Assembly (NCBI GenBank): GCA_934630735.1
Contig: CAKTWK010000037.1
Span: forward strand, 1 to 20,604
Source: an uncultured Collinsella sp.
GTDB lineage: Bacteria > Actinomycetota > Coriobacteriia > Coriobacteriales > Coriobacteriaceae
DNA length: 20,604 nt
Direction of reading: 5' to 3'
The notes beneath the pieces were generated by a model. It saw only the letters and a list, made by a program, of their open reading frames with translations. It was not told the DNA's origin and made no database searches. Position 1 is the first letter of the stretch, and each line of letters opens with the position of its first letter. The position numbers and the translations under genes were made by a program. Shown here in pieces: positions 16,569 through 20,604 of the stretch.

Positions 16569-16639
16569 AGCGCATGGCAATCAGCACTCTTCTTGGTAAG
16601 GGCAGCAAGCATTTCCGCTAGTGCTGATTGCCATGCGCT
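16569..16639. repeat. Perfect 20-bp inverted repeat with 31-bp spacer
   Basis: The arm at 16569-16588 (AGCGCATGGC... CACT) is exactly complementary to 16620-16639. CTCTTCTTG follows both arms as an imperfect direct repeat. It lies between the ATPase remnant and the flavoprotein stop (16650). The spacer is long for a terminator and no T-run follows; a miniature fold-back element is possible. Confidence 0.7.
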
Positions 16640-16649
16640 CTTCTTGCCC

Positions 16650-17180
16650 TTAGGCGAGCTTGCGGGCGAGCTCTCGCACCTCTTCCAGCTTGGGCGAGGA
16701 GGCCATGCTGTCGCGCTCGGTCATACCGCTGATGGTGACAATGCCCCGGTCCTCCCACTTGCAGTATGCGCAGGTTGACTTGTACATGGCGATCGCCGCG
16801 TCATAGACACCCTCGCTGTGACTATCGAGCAAAAGGGCCGCCTTGGTGAACGGGAATCCCGTGGCACCGAAGGCGTACAGGCGGTCGATGGCGGCCTTTT
16901 CCTGCGCGGTGATATCAAACCAGTAGATAGGCGAGGCGAAGACGACCATATCTGCGTCTTTCAGCGACTCGATCACGTCGGCCATGTCATCCTTCTGCAC
17001 GCAGACGCCCTCATGGGCGAAGCAGTACTGGCATCCCAAGCAGCCGGCGATCTTCTTGCCGGCAACGCGGATGACCTCGACCGTATGGCCGGCCTCGAGC
17101 GCGGTCTCGGCAAACGCCTCGACCATGGTATCGGTATTGGCGCCCTTACGCGGGCTGCCGCTCAACACAATGATATTCAT
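16650..17180 (-). CDS. NADPH-dependent FMN reductase / iron-sulfur flavoprotein family, 176 aa
   Basis: MNIIVLSGSPRKGANTDTMV is the FMN phosphate-binding loop of the flavodoxin-like NAD(P)H:FMN reductase family, and VVFASPIYWFDI is the second flavin-contacting segment. Cysteines C47-x2-C50-x2-C53-x6-C60 match the compact spacing of iron-sulfur flavoproteins, which carry a 4Fe-4S cluster; C137-x2-C140 form a further pair. The length is normal for the family. The ATG at 17180 has GAGGGAA nearby (5'-gagagggaatcct). It is monocistronic as far as can be seen. It probably moves electrons from NAD(P)H or ferredoxin to an unknown acceptor in the cytoplasm; the substrate is undetermined. Confidence 0.88.
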   Translation of the reverse strand: MNIIVLSGSPRKGANTDTMVEAFAETALEAGHTVEVIRVAGKKIAGCLGCQYCFAHEGVCVQKDDMADVIESLKDADMVVFASPIYWFDITAQEKAAIDRLYAFGATGFPFTKAALLLDSHSEGVYDAAIAMYKSTCAYCKWEDRGIVTISGMTERDSMASSPKLEEVRELARKLA

Positions 17181-17500
17181 AGGATTCCCTCTCTTTCATG
17201 CCGCAGGCGCGCGGCACACATTTCGTTGTAACCAAAACGGATGGAGCTATTCAGTCGTCTGTAGACCACATCTCTTGTTCGTGCTCTCTAGGCACAATCT
17301 CATTGCCTGACAACTCCTCAACTGTCTTGATTCTCTCTCCGAGAATTGAACAGCAAATCGTTGGCCGCAAAGTGTCGACTGTGGGAAAATTAACTAGAGC
17401 TTTCTCCTGCTCGCGTGAGCGTTCGCGTGTATGGGCCTGGCCGAATCGGGCAGGCGCAATATAGATCCAAGGAAACCGGCCTACGAACAAGGAGCGCCTT
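17181..17500. other. 320-bp divergent intergenic region
   Basis: It separates the flavoprotein (minus) from the surface protein (plus). TGCCGC and GCGGCA form a 6-bp-stem hairpin at about 17199-17216 in the flavoprotein leader. On the minus strand TTGTCA is followed after 17 bases by TAGAGA, a weak promoter candidate. AAGGAG at 17489-17494 is the ribosome site of the surface protein. No gene is supported. Confidence 0.5.
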
Positions 17501-18382
17501 ATGTATGGACAGCATGTTGCACCGCAAACCCATAACAAACGCACTGGCCTGTCTATCCGCAACGTCAAGCTTCATGCAGGCGCCAGAGTCGTCGCCTTCG
17601 GAGTAAGCATTCTTATGGCAGGGCAGCTTTTGCTACCCTGCGCAGCACTGGCGACCGAAATGCCCGAACCCGATGTCGCAACACCCATCACCTGCGACGA
17701 AGTCAACGCGGAAGGCAGCCTCACAGCAACCACCGTCGATCATTACTACGATTTGGAGCTACCCCCCGCTTTCGAGTTGGTCCAGAACGAGGCTCTTGTA
17801 CACGATTTTCCCGACAAACCCGAGGACTTCATCTACGGGCTTAACGACACCGTCCATCTCTTCAAGATCGACACCGATACCGAAAGCCTTATAAAAACCG
17901 AGAACCCCAAAGAGGCCAGCGTCTCTATTACCCTGACCATGATCGACAATCACGTTAGAGCAACCGTAGTCTTTACAGGCAGTTACGCCGACGACCAAAT
18001 CCCTTACAGGCTGGACCTCAACAGCTCAACCTACCTTGGCACACACGTTGACCGTGACTTCGACAGCGGGCAAGGGATTATGCACGAAACGCGGCACGAT
18101 TACTACATCCGTTACGTCTTCGACAGTGACGTGCACTTGTTTGCAACCGATACGAGCGGTTCCAGACCCGAACCTCAAACCAAGCCCGAGCCCACACCGC
18201 AGCCCAATGCAAAAAAGCCCACGTCAAATCCCGTTTCCACCAAGGCAGTAGCGGCGGTTAAACCAGCCGGGGCCACCCTACCCGCGACGGGCGACAACGG
18301 CGCGATGGCAGCCGCCCTGAGTATTGCCGGTGGTGCAGTTGCGGCAGTTGGCATTTCTGCAACAAGGCGTCGCAACCGCTAG
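17501..18382 (+). CDS. LPXTG-anchored surface protein of unknown function, 293 aa
   Basis: The start follows AAGGAG by 6 bases. A long N-region is followed by a hydrophobic core (about residues 28-50, VVAFGVSILMAGQLLLPCAA) with likely cleavage at ALA-T52. The mature domain (about 52-225) is beta-rich and rich in acidic and aromatic residues (DHYYDLELPPAFEL, IPYRLDLNSSTYLG, HDYYIRYVFDSDVHLF), without a motif I recognise. A proline-rich wall-spanning segment (PEPQTKPEPTPQPNAKKPTS) leads to the sorting signal LPATGD at 260-265, a hydrophobic helix and a terminal RRRNR. It should be exported by Sec and linked to peptidoglycan by sortase. The ligand or role is unknown. Confidence 0.85.
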   Translation: MYGQHVAPQTHNKRTGLSIRNVKLHAGARVVAFGVSILMAGQLLLPCAALATEMPEPDVATPITCDEVNAEGSLTATTVDHYYDLELPPAFELVQNEALVHDFPDKPEDFIYGLNDTVHLFKIDTDTESLIKTENPKEASVSITLTMIDNHVRATVVFTGSYADDQIPYRLDLNSSTYLGTHVDRDFDSGQGIMHETRHDYYIRYVFDSDVHLFATDTSGSRPEPQTKPEPTPQPNAKKPTSNPVSTKAVAAVKPAGATLPATGDNGAMAAALSIAGGAVAAVGISATRRRNR

Positions 18383-18673
18383 CCAGCATTTCGTACCCCG
18401 CAGACAAAGCTCTATCCCCGCTCCGATGAGCTTTACTCACCGAGAAGTTTCTTCCCGACGGAAATGAGCTTTTTCCAACGGTCGCCTTCACGCCATCGAC
18501 GCCCCGCGAAACCGACGAAACAGACTGTGCCGAACCGCCATCGAGCTCTGCCCCATCGCAAACAGCGTCGACGGCGTCTTCTGGCAACATTTTTGGTCGC
18601 CATAGCTCCGGTTCGGCAGGACCCAGTCTCCGCTCGATCTCGAGCAAGACTTGTAAGGAGTCCACAGTCAAAA
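18383..18673. other. 291-bp region without a supported gene
   Basis: AAAGCTC (18405-18411) is complementary to GAGCTTT at 18428-18434 and again at 18466-18472; the latter is followed by a T-run (TTTTT), so a weak terminator for the surface-protein gene may exist here. Open frames on both strands cross the region, but none has a ribosome site or a recognisable product. Confidence 0.4.
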
Positions 18674-19018
18674 TCAACTACGGAAATCGTGACGAGCCGA
18701 TACCGCCCGCATGCCCCCTTCGAAATAGGCGCTGAGCAGCTCCTGGGCGTGGGCGAACTCGGGCCCTCGCCTCCAACCGAGCAGGCGGTTGACCGCGTGA
18801 TTTCCCTGAACGCTGTGGACGAAGAGCAGATAGGCGTCCTCGCGCGAGAGCCCGGTCTTCTCCATGATCGAGGGAACCATCTGCTCCGCGCCGCGCTCGA
18901 TAACGCGCTGGGCCACGCGGGCGTACGCGTCGTCATCCGAGTAGAGCAGATAATAGTCATCGTTTGCCGGCAGGCGCTGGAAGAGGGCATCCGCCTCCGT
19001 TCCTTTGAGCGGGGGCAC
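18674..19018 (-). pseudogene. TetR-family C-terminal-domain-like fragment, 114 codons
   Basis: The frame begins at a GTG and reads ADALFQRLPANDDYYLLYSD, then AYARVAQRVIERGAEQMVPS and LLFVHSVQGNHAVNRLLGWR, ending RHDFRS. The spacing of helices and the FxxxxQGNxxxxRLLGW segment resemble the ligand-binding half of TetR/AcrR regulators. There is no helix-turn-helix N-terminus: upstream codons run without an ATG into the decarboxylase/cupin gene 16 bases away, and no ribosome site precedes the GTG. It is therefore probably a 5'-truncated regulator, although a stand-alone small protein cotranscribed with the upstream gene cannot be excluded. Confidence 0.5.
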
Positions 19019-19034
19019 GGACGGGCGACGGTGC

Positions 19035-19799
19035 TTAGGCCTCTTTGTTGGTCGCTCTAACGTATGCGTCGTCGCCCACGGGCTCCAGCCACTCGTTGGA
19101 GGTCTCCTCGCCCGGGACCTCCAACGCCAGATGGGAGAACCAACTGTCGGGCGCGGCGCCGTGCCAGTGCTTCACTCCCGGGGCGATGTTGACCACGTCG
19201 CCGGGGCGCAGCTCCTGTGCCGACTTTCCCCATTCTTGGTAAAACCCTCGGCCAGCCACGCAGACGAGGATCTGCCCGCCGCCGCTTTTGGCGTGATGGA
19301 TGTGCCAGTTGTTGCGGCAGCCAGGCTCGAACGTCACGTTGTAGACGCCAACCTGCTCGGTGGAAAGGGGCGCGAGGTAGCTTTGACCGATAAAGTACTT
19401 CGCGAACGCGTCGTTGGGGACACCGATGGGGAAAGCCATCTCGTTTTGGTGCCGTGCCTTTGCATCGGCGGCATCGTCATCCGCCCAGACCTCCTTCGCC
19501 ATGCGGAAGGCCGCCCATGCCTTGGGCCAACCCGCGTAAAACGCCGCGTGCGTAAGGATTTCCGCTATCTCCGCCCTGGTCACGCCGTTATTCTTCGCGG
19601 ACATCAGATGATATTGGAACGAAAAGTCCGTCAGCCCCTGCGCCATTAGGGCAACCACCGTCACTATGCTGCGGTCGCGCAGGGAGAGCTCGCCCTCCCG
19701 ACTCCACACCTCGCCGAACAGCACGTCATCGTTGAGCTGTGCGAATTTGGGGGCGAACTCCCCCAGGGCATCTCTGCCCGCCGTCTGTTTAATTGCCAT
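19035..19799 (-). CDS. Carboxymuconolactone decarboxylase-like / cupin fusion protein, 254 aa
   Basis: Residues about 1-115 match the carboxymuconolactone decarboxylase/AhpD fold (FGEVWSREGELSLRDRSIVT, then EIAEILTHAAFYAGWPKAWA). The AhpD-type CxxC catalytic pair is absent, so peroxidase activity like AhpD is unlikely. Residues about 150-235 are a cupin with likely metal ligands H166, H168, Q176 and H211 (WHIHHAKSGGGQ and PGVKHWHG). Such fusions are typical stress- or redox-linked cytoplasmic proteins in anaerobes. The ATG at 19799 has AGGAGG 9 bases upstream; a longer in-frame start near 19916 lacks one. It is transcribed away from a MerR gene, from a promoter with a MerR dyad (19961-19991), leaving a leader of about 155 bases. 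The substrate is unknown. Confidence 0.88.
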   Translation of the reverse strand: MAIKQTAGRDALGEFAPKFAQLNDDVLFGEVWSREGELSLRDRSIVTVVALMAQGLTDFSFQYHLMSAKNNGVTRAEIAEILTHAAFYAGWPKAWAAFRMAKEVWADDDAADAKARHQNEMAFPIGVPNDAFAKYFIGQSYLAPLSTEQVGVYNVTFEPGCRNNWHIHHAKSGGGQILVCVAGRGFYQEWGKSAQELRPGDVVNIAPGVKHWHGAAPDSWFSHLALEVPGEETSNEWLEPVGDDAYVRATNKEA

Positions 19800-20022
19800 G
19801 ATCGATTTCCTCCTGTCGATGGTATTAGGCACAAATCTGCTTCCGAGCTGCCAAGCAGTCCGACTAGATTCCCATGCCCATTCGTCGCGTCTGTTCCAGA
19901 GCGGGATGCCCAGCAATTACGGAACACCCCTTGCGCCTCCGATTTGTATTGACGAGAATGAAGGTAATACCTAAACCTGACTTTAGGTCAAGGAATGAAC
20001 GCTAGATTGATTTGGAGGAGCC
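19800..20022. other. Divergent intergenic region between decarboxylase/cupin and MerR genes
   Basis: It holds the AGGAGG of the minus-strand gene, a leader of about 155 bases with no supported gene, the MerR dyad and promoter, and the GGAGG (20014-20018) of the MerR gene. Confidence 0.6.
19961..19991 (-). promoter_or_regulatory. MerR-type promoter and dyad
   Basis: ACCTAAA (19969-19975) and TTTAGGT (19982-19988) form a perfect dyad with a 6-base centre. On the reverse strand the -35 TTGACC (19986-19991) and a weak -10 TACCTT (19961-19966) are 19 bases apart. That is the over-long spacer of promoters activated by MerR-family proteins, with the dyad lying in the spacer as expected. The target is the decarboxylase/cupin gene. 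Confidence 0.75.
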
Positions 20023-20465
20023 ATGTACACAATCGGACAGGTGGCGGAGATGTTCGATTTGCGCCCGCTTCAACGCTGCGATATTACGACAAGCAGGGAC
20101 TGTTTCCAGGATTAGAGCGAGCGTCCGGCATTCGCCAATTCGGCGACAGGGAACTCGAGGCGCTTCGGGTCATCGAATGCCTAAAGAAGGCGGGGATGGA
20201 AATCAAGGACATCCGGCTGTTCATGGAATGGTGCGCGGAAGGCCCATCAACATACCCCCAGCGTAAGGCCATGTTCGAGGAACGGAAGGCCCACATGGAA
20301 TCGGAGATCGCGAACATGAACCGCGCGCTGGACATGCTGAAATTCAAATGCTGGTACTACGAACAGGCGATGCAAGATGGCGGCGAGGACAGGCTTAAGG
20401 CACTGATTCCAGACAATTTGCCGCAAGAAATCAAAGAGGCCTACGAAAACGCGCACGCTCGATAG
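20023..20465 (+). pseudogene. MerR-family regulator disrupted by a 2-base insertion
   Basis: From ATG 20023, preceded by GGAGG, the frame reads MYTIGQVAEMFDL and then fails. Skipping two bases (CG at 20062-20063) restores PASTLRYYDKQGLFPGLERA, a perfect MerR helix-turn-helix/wing continuation, and the frame stays open to 20465. The rest (REL...ECLKKAGMEIKDIRLFMEW, then a long dimerisation helix) is a standard small MerR regulator of about 145 residues. An alternative start at 19995 would stay in the second frame but gives a non-MerR N-terminus and ignores the ribosome site. The lesion sits in a GCGCCCGC tract, so slippage, a sequencing error or true decay are all possible. It would have controlled the divergent decarboxylase/cupin gene. 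Confidence 0.85.
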
Positions 20466-20529
20466 TGGCGCCCGATGCTCAAGGGGCTTCGGCGAGGAGT
20501 CCTGTTCGGGGTAGGAGTGCAAAAAAGAA

Positions 20530-20604
20530 GGCTCTGTTAGACCAAGTTTGACACGATCGGCTGTTCGTCGAACCGGAAAATAATCGGGCTATCCCCGTCC
20601 ATCG
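20530..20604. mobile_element. Possible insertion-sequence end at the right edge
   Basis: GGCTCTGTTAGACCAAG followed by TTTGACACGATC resembles the terminal inverted repeat style of ISL3-like elements beginning GGCTCT. It follows an A-rich tract (AAAAAAGAA). No transposase is inside the window, so this is only suggestive. Confidence 0.25.

Noticed and set aside
16574..16621. A 15-codon forward ORF (MAISTLLGKGSKHFR) in the 20-bp inverted repeat
   Set aside because: It is too short, arises from the repeat itself, and its ribosome site is poor.
18433..19060. Long open frames on both strands around the TetR-like fragment
   Set aside because: Their translations are Arg/Ser/Pro-rich shadow sequence without family features or ribosome sites.
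19995..20066. An in-frame ATG upstream that would bypass the MerR frameshift
   Set aside because: The resulting N-terminus lacks the conserved MerR start (YTIGQVAEMFDL), which is encoded perfectly in the other frame behind a good ribosome site.
1..20604. CRISPR arrays, rRNA, tRNA
   Set aside because: No regularly spaced repeats, no tRNA cloverleaf and no rRNA-like stretch were seen on reading the sequence.

Overview
The window looks like chromosomal DNA of a Coriobacteriia gut actinobacterium, most likely Collinsella or a close relative. This is inferred from the fairly high GC, C/G-ending codons in parE/parC, sortase-anchored surface proteins, a LuxR-type regulator of the kind common in this class, and a Clostridia-like second type IIA topoisomerase. 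No rRNA or tRNA gene was seen, and the species cannot be fixed from the sequence alone.

Layout. Positions 1-591 (minus): a membrane 4Fe-4S protein running off the left edge and, just upstream, a 48-residue CD1871A-like CXXC microprotein; both use TTG starts and overlap. Positions 673-2495 (plus): an OmpR-type response regulator and its histidine kinase, overlapping by 4 bases. Positions 2564-3568 (plus): a LuxR-type regulator. Positions 3724-8091 (plus): a 1455-residue twin-arginine-exported surface protein with an LAGTGD sorting signal. Positions 8182-9006 (minus): a small XRE repressor translationally coupled to a four-helix membrane protein, behind a near-consensus promoter surrounded by three operator-like repeats. 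Positions 9220-10428 (minus): a DUF4143-type AAA+ ATPase. Positions 10681-14964 (plus): parE-parC. Positions 15058-16266 (minus): a second DUF4143-type ATPase. Positions 16315-16640: a promoter-overlapping palindrome, a 3' remnant of another ATPase and a perfect 20-bp inverted repeat. Positions 16650-17180 (minus): an FMN/iron-sulfur flavoprotein. Positions 17501-18382 (plus): an LPATGD-anchored surface protein. Positions 18674-19799 (minus): a TetR C-terminal-like fragment and a carboxymuconolactone decarboxylase/cupin fusion. Positions 20023-20465 (plus): a MerR regulator broken by a two-base insertion, divergent from the decarboxylase/cupin gene and separated from it by a textbook MerR dyad.

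How the genes may work together. The kinase/regulator pair and the LuxR protein lie immediately before the giant surface protein, so control of the cell surface is a reasonable guess. The XRE/membrane-protein pair looks like a self-regulated two-gene module. The MerR/decarboxylase-cupin pair looks like a classic divergent sensor-effector unit whose sensor is now probably inactive. The two ATPases and the remnants around them mark accessory, turnover-prone DNA on both sides of the conserved topoisomerase operon.

The best candidates for something undescribed are the surface protein with its adjacent regulators, the XRE/membrane module with its triple operator, and the palindrome/ATPase/fold-back cluster at 16.3-16.6 kb.
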